A stretch of DNA of 64,000 bases from Octadecabacter sp. SW4 (GTDB taxonomy: Bacteria > Pseudomonadota > Alphaproteobacteria > Rhodobacterales > Rhodobacteraceae), in NCBI RefSeq assembly GCF_008065155.1, contig NZ_CP042819.1, forward strand, positions 2,672,922-2,736,921. Direction: 5' to 3'. Made by a program: the position numbers and the translations under genes. Positions 28,692-37,737 of this stretch are shown piece by piece (positions within the stretch are counted from its first letter, which is position 1; every line of letters begins with the position of its first letter). The notes beneath the pieces are model-generated. The model was not told the origin of the DNA. It worked only from the letters and a program-made list of their open reading frames with translations, and searched no databases.

Positions 28692-31600
28692 TCACAATTC
28701 CTGCACATCCAATACTCCACCCAGCGAACGCAGCGCGCCCTTGATTTGCGGGCTCACGGGAAATTCATCGTTAAGGGTGACATCAACTTCGCCCAGTTCG
28801 GCCGGGTCCAGCACACAAAAGGTGATCGGCCCACGCCCGCCTTTCACGCCGTTGCTCACGGCGTCCTGCAACACATTGGCAACCGAGGCGATCGCACCGA
28901 CATCATCCAGAAACACGCGCAGGCCCGTCGCACCTGCATCGGCAATGCTTATGTCAATCGGGGCCACGCCACGGCACAGCAATTTCAGCTGCCCCTCTTC
29001 CATCGTCGCCTCGATCTGGGCCGTCACCAGCGCGCCGCCCTCAAGGTGGTCACGGCTGACATCAAGCGTGTCGGAAAACATGATGGCCTCGAATGGGCCA
29101 GTCGGGTCGGAAAACTGCACAAAGGCATAGCGGGTGCCGCGCGCATTCTTGCGCTCGGAGCGGCCTTCGACCTTGGCACCGACCTTCTTGATTGTCGCGC
29201 CGCGCTCCTCGGCTTCGGCGGTCAGTTCCTCGAATGTAACCGCCTTGGCGCGTTTCAGTGCGGCACGGTAGTCATCCAGTGGATGGCCGGACAGGTAAAA
29301 GCCGATGGCCTTGTATTCTTCGGACAGACGATCGTTTGGCAGCCAGTCCTCGGCGGGGGATAGGCGCGGTTCGGGCAGATCATCGCCCGCCTCGCCGAAA
29401 AGCGAGACCTGGTTGGAGTTCTTCTGATCATGGATCGCGGCGGAATACCCGACCAGCGCATCCAGGCTTTCAAACACGCGGCGACGGTTCGGGTCCAGAA
29501 TGTCAAAGGCGCCGGCGCGCGCCAGCATTTCCATCGGGCGCTTGCCGACACGTTTCAGATCAACGCGGCGCGCCAGATCGAACAGGGTCGCGAAATCGCG
29601 CCCGTCACGGCCTTCGACGATCAGCCGCATCGCATCGACGCCCACATTTTTCAGCGCGCCGAGGCCATAGACCAGCTTGCCATCCACGACATCGAATGTG
29701 GCATTCGAGCGGTTCACGCAAGGCGGCACCCAGGGCAGCGCCAACCCCTTGCGGACCTCTTGGAAATAGACGGCCAGCTTGTCAGTCAGGTGAATATCGC
29801 AATTCATCACACCGGCCATGAATTCAACCGGATGATTGGCCTTGAGCCATGCGGTTTGATAGCTGACCACAGCATAGGCCGCCGCGTGGGATTTATTGAA
29901 ACCGTAGTTGGCGAACTTGTCCAGAAGGTTCCAGACCTCGGTCGCCTTGGTCTTGTCGACGCCGTTTTTGGCCGACCCTTCAAGGAATTTCGGACGCTCG
30001 GCATCCATTGCAGCCTGAATTTTTTTGCCCATCGCACGGCGCAGCAAGTCAGCGCCGCCAAGGCTGTAGCCCGCCATTTCCTGGGCGATCTGCATCACCT
30101 GCTCTTGATAGACGATGATGCCCTGGGTTTCGTCCAGAATGTGATCAATCGTCGGGTGCAGCAATTCGCGCTCTGACAGTCCATTCTTGACCTCGCAGAA
30201 CTTGGGAATATTCTCCATTGGGCCGGGGCGATAAAGGGCGACCAGCGCGATAATGTCTTCGATACAGTCCGGTTTCATGCGGCGCAGGGCGTCCATCATG
30301 CCGCTGGATTCCACCTGGAACACGGCGACCGTCTTGGCACTGGCATAAAGCTTGTAGGATGCCGCGTCGTCCAGCGGGATCGCGTTGATATCGTTCTCGG
30401 TGCCAGTCGCGGGCGCATACAATTGCGCGCCATCGGCGGCCATATGCAGGGGGCGGCCCGATTTGCGGATCAGATCAACCGCGTTCTGGATCACTGTCAG
30501 GGTCTTCAGGCCCAGAAAGTCGAATTTGACCAACCCCGCCTGTTCGACCCATTTCATGTTGAACTGTGTCGCGGGCATGTCCGAACGCGGATCCTGATAA
30601 AGCGGCACCAGTTCATCCAGCGGACGATCACCAATCACCACACCCGCAGCATGGGTGGAGGCATTGCGCAACAGCCCCTCAAGCTGCTGCCCGTAATCAA
30701 GCAGGCGCGCGACGACCTCTTCGTTCTTGGCCTCTTCGCGCAGGCGCGGCTCGTCCGCCAGCGCCTTTTCGATACTGACGGGTTTGACCCCTTCGACGGG
30801 GATCATCTTTGAGAGGCGATCCACCTGCCCATATGGCATCTGCAAGACGCGGCCCACATCGCGCACCGCAGCCTTAGACAGCAGCGCGCCGAATGTGATG
30901 ATCTGGCCAACCTTGTCGCGCCCGTATTTTTCCTGGACGTAGCGGATCACCTCCTCGCGGCGATCCATGCAAAAGTCGATGTCAAAGTCGGGCATCGACA
31001 CACGTTCGGGGTTCAGGAAGCGTTCAAACAGCAGCGAATAGCGCAGCGGATCAAGGTCGGTGATCGTCAACGCATAGGCCACAAGGCTACCCGCTCCCGA
31101 TCCGCGCCCGGGGCCGACAGGAATATCGTGGTCTTTGGACCATTTGATGAAATCGGCCACGATCAGGAAGTAGCCAGGAAATCCCATGCCTTCAATAATC
31201 TCAAGCTCGAAATCAAGGCGTTTCTGGTATTCTTCCACGCTTGCTGCATGGGGGATCACCGCCAGGCGCGCCTGCAATCCGGCGTTGGCCTGACGGCGCA
31301 ATTCCTCGATCTCATCATCGGCGAACTTGGGCAGGATCGGATCGCGTGTATAGGTGCGAAACGCGCAGCGGCGGGCGATTTCAACTGTGTTCTCCAGCGC
31401 CTCGGGGAGGTCGGCGAACAGGGTCGCCATTTCCTGCTGGGACTTGAAATAGTGCTGCGGCGTCAACCGGCGGCGCGGTTCCTGCTGGTCCACATAGGCC
31501 CCGTCCGCGATGCACAGCAATGCGTCATGTGCCTCGTAAATCTGCGCTTTGGGGAAATAGACATCGTTGGTCGCAACCAGCGGAATATCCATTGCATAGG

Positions 31601-32195
31601 CCATTTCCACGTGGCCCTGTTCGGACAGTTTTTCAGCCTCGGGCAACCCGCCGTCTTCGGGGTGGCGCTGTAATTCCATGTAAAGACGGTCGCCGTAAAT
31701 CGCCTTGAGACGTGTCACCAGGGCGTCGGCAGCGGGGCGTTGACCGTTGCGCAAGAGCCGCCCGACAGGCCCGTCTGGCCCACCCGTAAGACAAATCAGC
31801 CCCGTCGCATGGCGCTCCAGATCGTCAGGCGTGACCTGCGGCAGCTCCCCGCCCTTGTCAATATAAGCGGCCGAGTTGAGCTTCATCAGGTTCATGTAGC
31901 CCGCTTCGTTCTGGGCCAGCAAAACCACGGGCGCAGGCGCTTCGGGGCGCTTGCCCGCCTCGGTCGCAATGTAAGCCAGATCCATCTGACAACCGATGAT
32001 CGGCTGCACGCCTTCACGCGCCGCCGTTTCGGAAAATTCGAGCGCGCAGAACATGTTGTTGGTATCAGTAACCGCCACGGCAGGCATGCCGACGGCGGCG
32101 GCAATACCGGCGATTTTCTTGACCGGAACGGCCCCCTCCAACAGGGAATATTCCGTATGCGTGCGCAGGTGAATGAATCGGGGGGCTTCGGTCAT
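28692..32195 (-). CDS. dnaE: DNA polymerase III alpha subunit
   Basis: 1167 residues from ATG at 32195 (MTEAPRFIHLRTHTEYSLL), chosen over a longer frame because the PHP domain begins there. The polymerase aspartates are in MPDFDIDFCMDRREE, with GPGRGSGAGSLVAY upstream; the helix-hairpin-helix and OB-fold tail follow. It is the replicative polymerase DnaE1 rather than the error-prone ImuC/DnaE2, judged by its length and its full PHP region. Confidence 0.97.
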   Translation of the reverse strand: MTEAPRFIHLRTHTEYSLLEGAVPVKKIAGIAAAVGMPAVAVTDTNNMFCALEFSETAAREGVQPIIGCQMDLAYIATEAGKRPEAPAPVVLLAQNEAGYMNLMKLNSAAYIDKGGELPQVTPDDLERHATGLICLTGGPDGPVGRLLRNGQRPAADALVTRLKAIYGDRLYMELQRHPEDGGLPEAEKLSEQGHVEMAYAMDIPLVATNDVYFPKAQIYEAHDALLCIADGAYVDQQEPRRRLTPQHYFKSQQEMATLFADLPEALENTVEIARRCAFRTYTRDPILPKFADDEIEELRRQANAGLQARLAVIPHAASVEEYQKRLDFELEIIEGMGFPGYFLIVADFIKWSKDHDIPVGPGRGSGAGSLVAYALTITDLDPLRYSLLFERFLNPERVSMPDFDIDFCMDRREEVIRYVQEKYGRDKVGQIITFGALLSKAAVRDVGRVLQMPYGQVDRLSKMIPVEGVKPVSIEKALADEPRLREEAKNEEVVARLLDYGQQLEGLLRNASTHAAGVVIGDRPLDELVPLYQDPRSDMPATQFNMKWVEQAGLVKFDFLGLKTLTVIQNAVDLIRKSGRPLHMAADGAQLYAPATGTENDINAIPLDDAASYKLYASAKTVAVFQVESSGMMDALRRMKPDCIEDIIALVALYRPGPMENIPKFCEVKNGLSERELLHPTIDHILDETQGIIVYQEQVMQIAQEMAGYSLGGADLLRRAMGKKIQAAMDAERPKFLEGSAKNGVDKTKATEVWNLLDKFANYGFNKSHAAAYAVVSYQTAWLKANHPVEFMAGVMNCDIHLTDKLAVYFQEVRKGLALPWVPPCVNRSNATFDVVDGKLVYGLGALKNVGVDAMRLIVEGRDGRDFATLFDLARRVDLKRVGKRPMEMLARAGAFDILDPNRRRVFESLDALVGYSAAIHDQKNSNQVSLFGEAGDDLPEPRLSPAEDWLPNDRLSEEYKAIGFYLSGHPLDDYRAALKRAKAVTFEELTAEAEERGATIKKVGAKVEGRSERKNARGTRYAFVQFSDPTGPFEAIMFSDTLDVSRDHLEGGALVTAQIEATMEEGQLKLLCRGVAPIDISIADAGATGLRVFLDDVGAIASVANVLQDAVSNGVKGGRGPITFCVLDPAELGEVDVTLNDEFPVSPQIKGALRSLGGVLDVQEL

Positions 32196-32237
32196 GGCGC
32201 CACCATAGGCAGGCGCGCGCGCGGGGTGAAGCGGGTA

Positions 32238-32261
32238 ATACTTAGTCATGCTGCTAAGTAT
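32238..32261. promoter_or_regulatory. Palindromic operator upstream of arsR-type gene
   Basis: ATACTTAG-N8-CTAAGTAT is a perfect 8+8 inverted repeat, placed directly before TTGACA of the arsR promoter and 37 bases from its start. Its position fits autorepression by the ArsR protein. Confidence 0.7.
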
Positions 32262-32262
32262 A

Positions 32263-32291
32263 TTGACAGACCGCCCCACACCCGCGATGCT
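32263..32291 (+). promoter_or_regulatory. Promoter of arsR-type gene
   Basis: TTGACA at 32263-32268, then 17 bases, then the weak -10 GATGCT at 32286-32291. Transcription would begin at or just before the ATG at 32298, so the mRNA may be leaderless; no ribosome site is visible. Confidence 0.5.
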
Positions 32292-32297
32292 GCCCCT

Positions 32298-32627
32298 ATG
32301 CCATCACAGATTGACACATGCTTTGCGGCCCTTTCCGATCCGACCCGCCGCGCAGTGGTGGAACGGCTGGTGGCTGGCCCCGCCAGCGTCAGCGACCTTG
32401 CCGCGCCGCACGATATTGCCCTCCCGACCTTCATGCGCCACCTGCGTGTGCTGGAAAACTGCGGGCTGGTGCGGTCCATCAAAAAGGGGCGCGTGCGCAC
32501 CTGCCACATCGAAGCCGCCCCGCTGATGGAAGTGCAAGGCTGGCTTGAATGGCAGCGCACCGTCTGGGAGCAACGGCTGGACCAGCTCGCGGCGTTGGCC
32601 GAAGGCATTGAAGGGAACACACAATGA
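32298..32627 (+). CDS. ArsR-family winged-helix transcriptional regulator
   Basis: 109 residues (FAALSDPTRRAVVERLVAGPASVSDLAAPHDIALPTFMRHLRVLENCGLV), the SmtB/ArsR fold without metal-binding Cys pairs (only one Cys in the helix region). It overlaps the next gene by ATGA. ArsR-SRPBCC pairs are common; the regulator usually represses its own operon. A palindrome upstream is the likely operator. Confidence 0.92.
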   Translation: MPSQIDTCFAALSDPTRRAVVERLVAGPASVSDLAAPHDIALPTFMRHLRVLENCGLVRSIKKGRVRTCHIEAAPLMEVQGWLEWQRTVWEQRLDQLAALAEGIEGNTQ

Positions 32628-33115
32628 CCAAAGGCTTGACCCTGACGATCTCCCGCCAGATCAACGCCACCCCGCAGATCGTCTGGCGCTGCCTGACAGA
32701 GCCTGATTTGCTGATGCAATGGTTCGCCCCAAAACCGGTCGAAATTACCGAGGCCGAAGTTGATGCGACCCCTGGGGGTGTCTTTCACATCGTCATGAAA
32801 GTGCCTGAGCACGGCGAAATGCGCGGACCGTCAGGTTGTGTCCTGCTGACCGAATCGCACACCCGCCTGGTGTGGACAGCCGCCCTTGGCCCTGGCTTTG
32901 TTCCCAACCCGCCCCACACCAATGCGGACGATTTTTATATGACCGCCGATATACGTCTTGAGGCCCGTGATGGTGGCTGTTTCTACACAGCGCACGCCCT
33001 GCATGCCACACCCCAAGCCGTTGCCGCGCATGAAAGAATGGGCTTCCATAATGGGTGGGGAACAGCGGCGGAGCAGCTTGCCGAACTGGCAGCACATTAT
33101 CAAAATTTAGCTTAA
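32624..33115 (+). CDS. SRPBCC (AHSA1/START-like) family protein
   Basis: 163 residues with the AHSA1 signature at its N-terminus (ISRQINATPQIVWRCLTEPDLLMQWFAPKPVE) and the end HNGWGTAAEQLAEL. The fold forms a hydrophobic ligand cavity. It is coupled to the ArsR-type regulator, so the protein may bind or modify the inducing ligand; the ligand is unknown. Confidence 0.9.
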   Translation: MTKGLTLTISRQINATPQIVWRCLTEPDLLMQWFAPKPVEITEAEVDATPGGVFHIVMKVPEHGEMRGPSGCVLLTESHTRLVWTAALGPGFVPNPPHTNADDFYMTADIRLEARDGGCFYTAHALHATPQAVAAHERMGFHNGWGTAAEQLAELAAHYQNLA

Positions 33116-33118
33116 AGT

Positions 33119-33184
33119 CCCCCTGAAATAAAAAAGCTTGCCAGAATGTTCCCCAGCCGCTTTTCTGACAAGACCAACAGGGGG
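33119..33184 (+). promoter_or_regulatory. Nested stem-loop between SRPBCC gene and xdhA
   Basis: The outer stem CCCCCTG (33119-33125)/CAGGGGG (33178-33184) encloses an inner stem CTTGCCAGA (33137-33145)/TCTGACAAG (33164-33172, one mismatch) with an asymmetric A-rich internal loop; CGCGTTTTC follows. It could be the terminator of the upstream pair or a regulatory RNA of the purine operon. Confidence 0.4.
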
Positions 33185-33257
33185 CGCGTTTTCTACGCCG
33201 CATCGATGACGCATCAGCCCTAACAAAAACAAATTCGGTATCGCGGTTGGAATTCAC

Positions 33258-34613
33258 ATGAAGACCACGTTTCTTCTCAACGGAGAGACTGTGCGCGTTG
33301 ACACCGATCCAACGCGGACCTTGTTAGACTGGCTGCGTGAAAACCGCGGCCTCACCGGCACCAAGGAAGGCTGCAACGAAGGCGATTGCGGGGCGTGCAC
33401 GGTGATGGTCACGGACGGCGATGGGGCCAAGGCCCTGAACGCCTGCATCCTGTTCATGCCGCAACTTCACGGCAAAGCGGTGCGCACCGTCGAAGGGGTC
33501 AGCGGCCCCGATGGCGCACTGCATCCGGTGCAATCTGCGATGATCGAAAACCACGGCAGCCAGTGCGGTTTCTGCACGCCCGGTTTCGTGGTCTCGATGG
33601 CCGTGGGTCACGCCAACGGGCAAACGGATCACGACAATATGCTGGCCGGGAACCTGTGTCGTTGCACCGGCTACGCACCGATCATCCGCGCCGCCAGATC
33701 CGCCGAAAGCGCGCCGGTGCCTGTCTGGATGAATGACACGGCACCAAGCGTTGATCCGGCCCCTTTTGCACCCGAAACGACCGATGAACTGGCGGCGTGG
33801 TATTGGGAACACCCCGATGGCACGCTTGTGGCAGGGGCCACGGATGTGGGCCTTTGGGTCACCAAACAATTCCGCGATCTGGGCGAAGTTGCCTTTCTGA
33901 ACCGCTGCGCCGACCTGCGCGGGATCACCCGCGACACCGACACGATCCGCATTGGCGCGATGACCACCATGACCGATGTGCTGGCCGCAATGCGCAATAC
34001 GCATTCCAGCTACGCCGAGATGATCCGACGCTATGGCAGTCAACAAGTGCGCAACGCCGCAACCATTGGCGGCAATATCGCCAACGGATCACCCATCGGG
34101 GATAACCCGCCCGCGCTGATTGCCTTGGACGCCATATTGCACCTTCGGCGCGGCGATCAGCGGCGCGATCTGCCCATCGCGGATTTCTTCATCGACTATG
34201 GCAAACAGGACCGCCAGCCCGGTGAATTTGTCGAGGCTGTGACGATTCCAGCCAGCGCCCCTGCCCTGCGCTGCTACAAAATCTCGAAACGGTTTGATCA
34301 GGATATTTCCGCGATCTGCGGCTGTTTCAACGTGACCGTCACAGGTGACACGGTAACGCAGGCGCGCATCGCGTTCGGCGGCATGGCCGGCACCCCCAAA
34401 CGCGCCGCCGCTGTCGAGAACGCTTTGACCGGCAAACCCTGGACCGATGAAACGGTGCAGGCAGCTATGACAAAGATGCGGGATGATTTCACGCCGCTCT
34501 CCGATATGCGTGCCAGCGCCGACTATCGCCTCGTCACGGCGGAAAACCTGCTGCTGCGTTATTTCCATGACCTGTCAGGCCAAGGCACCAGCGTATTGGA
34601 GGTCTCGGCATGA
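33258..34613 (+). CDS. xdhA: Xanthine dehydrogenase small subunit
   Basis: 451 residues. Cysteines for two [2Fe-2S] clusters are visible: [13 protein letters not shown] with CNAC, and QCGFCTPG with NLCRCTGY. The FAD domain follows (residues about 175-340, [23 protein letters not shown]) and the CO-dehydrogenase flavoprotein C-domain. It carries electrons from the molybdenum subunit to NAD+. It heads the purine operon and overlaps xdhB by ATGA. Confidence 0.96.
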   Translation: MKTTFLLNGETVRVDTDPTRTLLDWLRENRGLTGTKEGCNEGDCGACTVMVTDGDGAKALNACILFMPQLHGKAVRTVEGVSGPDGALHPVQSAMIENHGSQCGFCTPGFVVSMAVGHANGQTDHDNMLAGNLCRCTGYAPIIRAARSAESAPVPVWMNDTAPSVDPAPFAPETTDELAAWYWEHPDGTLVAGATDVGLWVTKQFRDLGEVAFLNRCADLRGITRDTDTIRIGAMTTMTDVLAAMRNTHSSYAEMIRRYGSQQVRNAATIGGNIANGSPIGDNPPALIALDAILHLRRGDQRRDLPIADFFIDYGKQDRQPGEFVEAVTIPASAPALRCYKISKRFDQDISAICGCFNVTVTGDTVTQARIAFGGMAGTPKRAAAVENALTGKPWTDETVQAAMTKMRDDFTPLSDMRASADYRLVTAENLLLRYFHDLSGQGTSVLEVSA

Positions 34614-36985
34614 GTGTTGCAAAACCCCTGCCCCATGACGCCGCGCAGCTGCATGTCACCGGGCAAGCCCGCTATGTGGACGATATTCCAGCACCCGCTG
34701 GCACCTTGCATCTGGCCTTTGGCACATCGGATGTGGCCTGCGGCACGATCACGGCGATGGACCTGTCGGACGTGCACGCGGCAGCTGGCGTCATCGCAGT
34801 GCTGACTGCGGATGACCTGCCCTTTGACAACGATGTATCGCCCAGCGCCCATGACGAACCGCTGCTGTCCAACGGAACTGTGCACTATATCGGCCAACCG
34901 CTGTTTCTGGTGGTCGCCACCTCGCACCTTGCCGCACGGCAGGCCGCCCGGCTCGGCAAGCGCGACATCGAAACAGGCACACCGATCCTCACGATCGAGG
35001 CGGCAATGGCCGCAAACAGCCGCTTTGAAGATGGCCCACGCATCTACAGCAAGGGCGATGTGGACGCCGCCTTGGCCACTGCCCCGCATCGGCTGCAGGG
35101 GCGCATCGACATGGGCGGGCAGGAACACTTTTACCTTGAAGGACAGGCCGCGATGGCCCTGCCGCAAGAAGGCGGCGATATGCTGGTCCATTCCAGCACC
35201 CAGCACCCGACGGAAATTCAGCACAAGGTGGCCGAGGCGATTGGCAAACCGATGCACGCCGTCCGGGTCGAAACCCGCCGGATGGGCGGTGGTTTCGGCG
35301 GCAAGGAAAGCCAGGGCAACGCATTGGCTGTGGCCTGCGCCGTTGCGGCGCGGCTGACGGGCAAGCCCTGCAAGATGCGCTATGACCGCGACGACGATAT
35401 GATGATCACCGGCAAGCGCCATGATTTCCGCATTGATTATGACGTGGGCTATGACGGCAAAGGCCGCCTGACAGGCGTGGATTTCACCCAATACACGCGC
35501 TGTGGCTGGGCACTGGATTTGTCCCTGCCCGTGGCTGATCGTGCGATGCTGCATGCTGACAACGCTTATCTCTTGCCCGCCGCGCGCATCACCTCGCATC
35601 GGCTGAAAACCAACACCCAAAGCGCCACCGCCTTTCGCGGGTTTGGCGGCCCGCAGGGCGTATTGGGGATTGAACGGGTCATCGACCATGTCGCACACGC
35701 GCTGGGGATGGACCCCGCCGAGGTGCGGCGCGTCAATTATTACGACGCGATGGTTGCGGGGGCGGATGCCTCCGGCGGAAGTTATTTGGGAAGAAAAAGC
35801 GCAGGGGTGGGCAAGCGTTTCGGCGGCACGCATTCACCAAAGGCGGCCCCAAACGACAATACCACCCCCTATGACATGGAGGTCACCGACTTCATCCTGC
35901 ACGAGATGACGGATGCCCTATTGCAAAAGGCCGGTTACGCGGCGCGGCGCACGGCCGTAGAGGCATGGAATGCCGACAATCCGCTGTTGAAAAAGGGCTT
36001 GGCCTTTAGCCCTGTGAAGTTCGGGATTTCCTTTACCTTGACTCACCTTAATCAGGCGGGTGCCCTGGTGCATGTCTATCAAGACGGATCCATTCACCTG
36101 AACCATGGCGGCACCGAAATGGGGCAGGGGTTGTTCCAGAAGGTCGCGCAGGTTGCCGCAAGCCGCTTTGGCGTCGATATGTCGGCGATCAAGATCACCG
36201 CGACCGATACTGAGAAGGTGCCAAACACATCGGCCACGGCGGCCAGTTCGGGGTCTGATCTGAACGGGATGGCCGTCAAGGCCGCCTGCGACACAATCCG
36301 CGACCGGATCGCGGCCTGTGTTGCCGGTTTGCACGATGTCGCCCCTGAAGATGTCGTGTTCAGGGATGGACAGGTGCAGGCAGGCGCGGCGTCAATGACA
36401 TTCGCCCAAGCGGCGCAAGCGGCCTATGTGAACCGTGTCAGTCTAAGTGCTACAGGGTTTTACAAGACACCCGACCTGGCCTGGGACCGGATCGCCGGCA
36501 AGGGCCGCCCGTTCTTTTACTTTGCCTACGGTGCTGCATTGACCGAAGTGGTGATCGATACGCTGACCGGTGAAAATCGCATCCTGCGCGCGGATATCCT
36601 GCATGACGCAGGTGCCTCGCTGAACCCTGATCTGGACATTGGCCAGATCGAAGGGGGTTATGTGCAAGGGGCCGGTTGGTTGACGACTGAGGAACTGGTT
36701 TGGGATGAAAGCGGGCGTTTGCGCACCCATGCGCCCTCGACCTATAAAATCCCCGCCTGTTCGGACCGCCCCGACGTGTTCAACGTGTCCCTGTGGGATG
36801 GCATAAATCCGGCCGATACGATCTATCGTTCAAAAGCTGTGGGCGAGCCACCGTTCATGTTGGGGGTATCGGCCTTTCTCGCCTTGTCGGACGCGGTCGC
36901 GGCCTGCGGCCCCGCCTATCCCGATTTGCACGCCCCTGCCACTGCCGAACAAATACTGGCCGCAATTGCACGGGCACACAGGTGA
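34610..36985 (+). CDS. xdhB: Xanthine dehydrogenase molybdenum-binding subunit, with in-frame repeat insertion
   Basis: 791 residues. It oxidises hypoxanthine and xanthine to urate at a molybdopterin centre. Key motifs are [21 protein letters not shown], and the catalytic Glu in [11 protein letters not shown]. Between RRVNYYD and [13 protein letters not shown], where homologues have a short turn, residues about 380-413 form an extra Gly/Ser/Lys-rich stretch; bases 35768-35805 of it are a copy of the dispersed 38-base element, read as [13 protein letters not shown]. The rest is intact, so the enzyme is probably active. It overlaps xdhC by GTGA. Confidence 0.95.
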   Translation: MSVAKPLPHDAAQLHVTGQARYVDDIPAPAGTLHLAFGTSDVACGTITAMDLSDVHAAAGVIAVLTADDLPFDNDVSPSAHDEPLLSNGTVHYIGQPLFLVVATSHLAARQAARLGKRDIETGTPILTIEAAMAANSRFEDGPRIYSKGDVDAALATAPHRLQGRIDMGGQEHFYLEGQAAMALPQEGGDMLVHSSTQHPTEIQHKVAEAIGKPMHAVRVETRRMGGGFGGKESQGNALAVACAVAARLTGKPCKMRYDRDDDMMITGKRHDFRIDYDVGYDGKGRLTGVDFTQYTRCGWALDLSLPVADRAMLHADNAYLLPAARITSHRLKTNTQSATAFRGFGGPQGVLGIERVIDHVAHALGMDPAEVRRVNYYDAMVAGADASGGSYLGRKSAGVGKRFGGTHSPKAAPNDNTTPYDMEVTDFILHEMTDALLQKAGYAARRTAVEAWNADNPLLKKGLAFSPVKFGISFTLTHLNQAGALVHVYQDGSIHLNHGGTEMGQGLFQKVAQVAASRFGVDMSAIKITATDTEKVPNTSATAASSGSDLNGMAVKAACDTIRDRIAACVAGLHDVAPEDVVFRDGQVQAGAASMTFAQAAQAAYVNRVSLSATGFYKTPDLAWDRIAGKGRPFFYFAYGAALTEVVIDTLTGENRILRADILHDAGASLNPDLDIGQIEGGYVQGAGWLTTEELVWDESGRLRTHAPSTYKIPACSDRPDVFNVSLWDGINPADTIYRSKAVGEPPFMLGVSAFLALSDAVAACGPAYPDLHAPATAEQILAAIARAHR
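35768..35805 (+). repeat. Dispersed 38-base element, copy C, inside xdhB
   Basis: 36 of 38 positions match the copy at 58270-58307 (opposite strand). It is in frame and free of stops, and encodes about 13 residues of xdhB (387-399). The whole insertion relative to ordinary XdhB proteins spans roughly 35747-35848. Confidence 0.82.
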
Positions 36986-37737
36986 GCGATTTCATCCGCA
37001 TCACGGTTACCCGCACCGCCGGGTCAGCGCCGCGTGATGCGGACACGACAATGACCGTATGGGGAAATGGCCAGAGCGGCACGATTGGCGGCGGAGCTCT
37101 GGAATGGGAGGCAACCCAAGTGGCGCGCCGTATGTTGCGCGAAGGGCGCAAAACCTTGTCGCGCACGGTGCCGCTTGGCCCCGAACTGGGTCAGTGCTGC
37201 GGCGGGTCGGTCACCCTTGTGTGGGCATTAAATGCCGCCGAAGTCTCGCCACAGGCATCACCCCTGTGGATCTGGGGCGCGGGGCATGTGGGACGCGCGA
37301 TTGTCAGCGTGATGGCCCCCCTGCCCGACTTTGAGATCACCTGGATCGACACGGGGCCCGACCGCTTTCCTGACAGTATCGCTGATGGTGTCACCCGCTT
37401 GCCAACTGCCGATATGCCGCGCCTTGCCAGTCACGCACCGGTCGATGCCACGCACCTGATCCTGACCTATAGCCACGAGATTGATCTGGCCCTTTGCCAT
37501 GCGCTGTTGACACGCGGATTTGCCGGGGCGGGGATGATCGGCTCGGCCACGAAATGGGCGCGGTTCCGTTCACGCCTTGCCAAACTGGGCCACACGAACG
37601 CTCAAATATCGCGCATCGCCTGTCCGATCGGGCAGCCCGAATTGGGAAAACACCCGACAGCAATTGCTATCGGCGTTGCAACCGCATTATTGAAACAAGC
37701 GGATCAGTCTGTCCAGCAGGGGGAAACGGCCGGATGA
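36982..37737 (+). CDS. xdhC: Xanthine dehydrogenase accessory protein XdhC
   Basis: 251 residues from GTG at 36982, which overlaps the xdhB TGA. The N-terminal XdhC/CoxI region (RTAGSAPRDADTTM, GQCCGGSV) and the Rossmann-like C-half (LWIWGAGHVGRAIVSV; GMIGSATKWARFRSRL) are typical. XdhC sulfurates and delivers the molybdenum cofactor to XdhB. Its stop overlaps the ABC ATPase gene, so import and oxidation are one operon. Confidence 0.93.
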   Translation: MSDFIRITVTRTAGSAPRDADTTMTVWGNGQSGTIGGGALEWEATQVARRMLREGRKTLSRTVPLGPELGQCCGGSVTLVWALNAAEVSPQASPLWIWGAGHVGRAIVSVMAPLPDFEITWIDTGPDRFPDSIADGVTRLPTADMPRLASHAPVDATHLILTYSHEIDLALCHALLTRGFAGAGMIGSATKWARFRSRLAKLGHTNAQISRIACPIGQPELGKHPTAIAIGVATALLKQADQSVQQGETAG

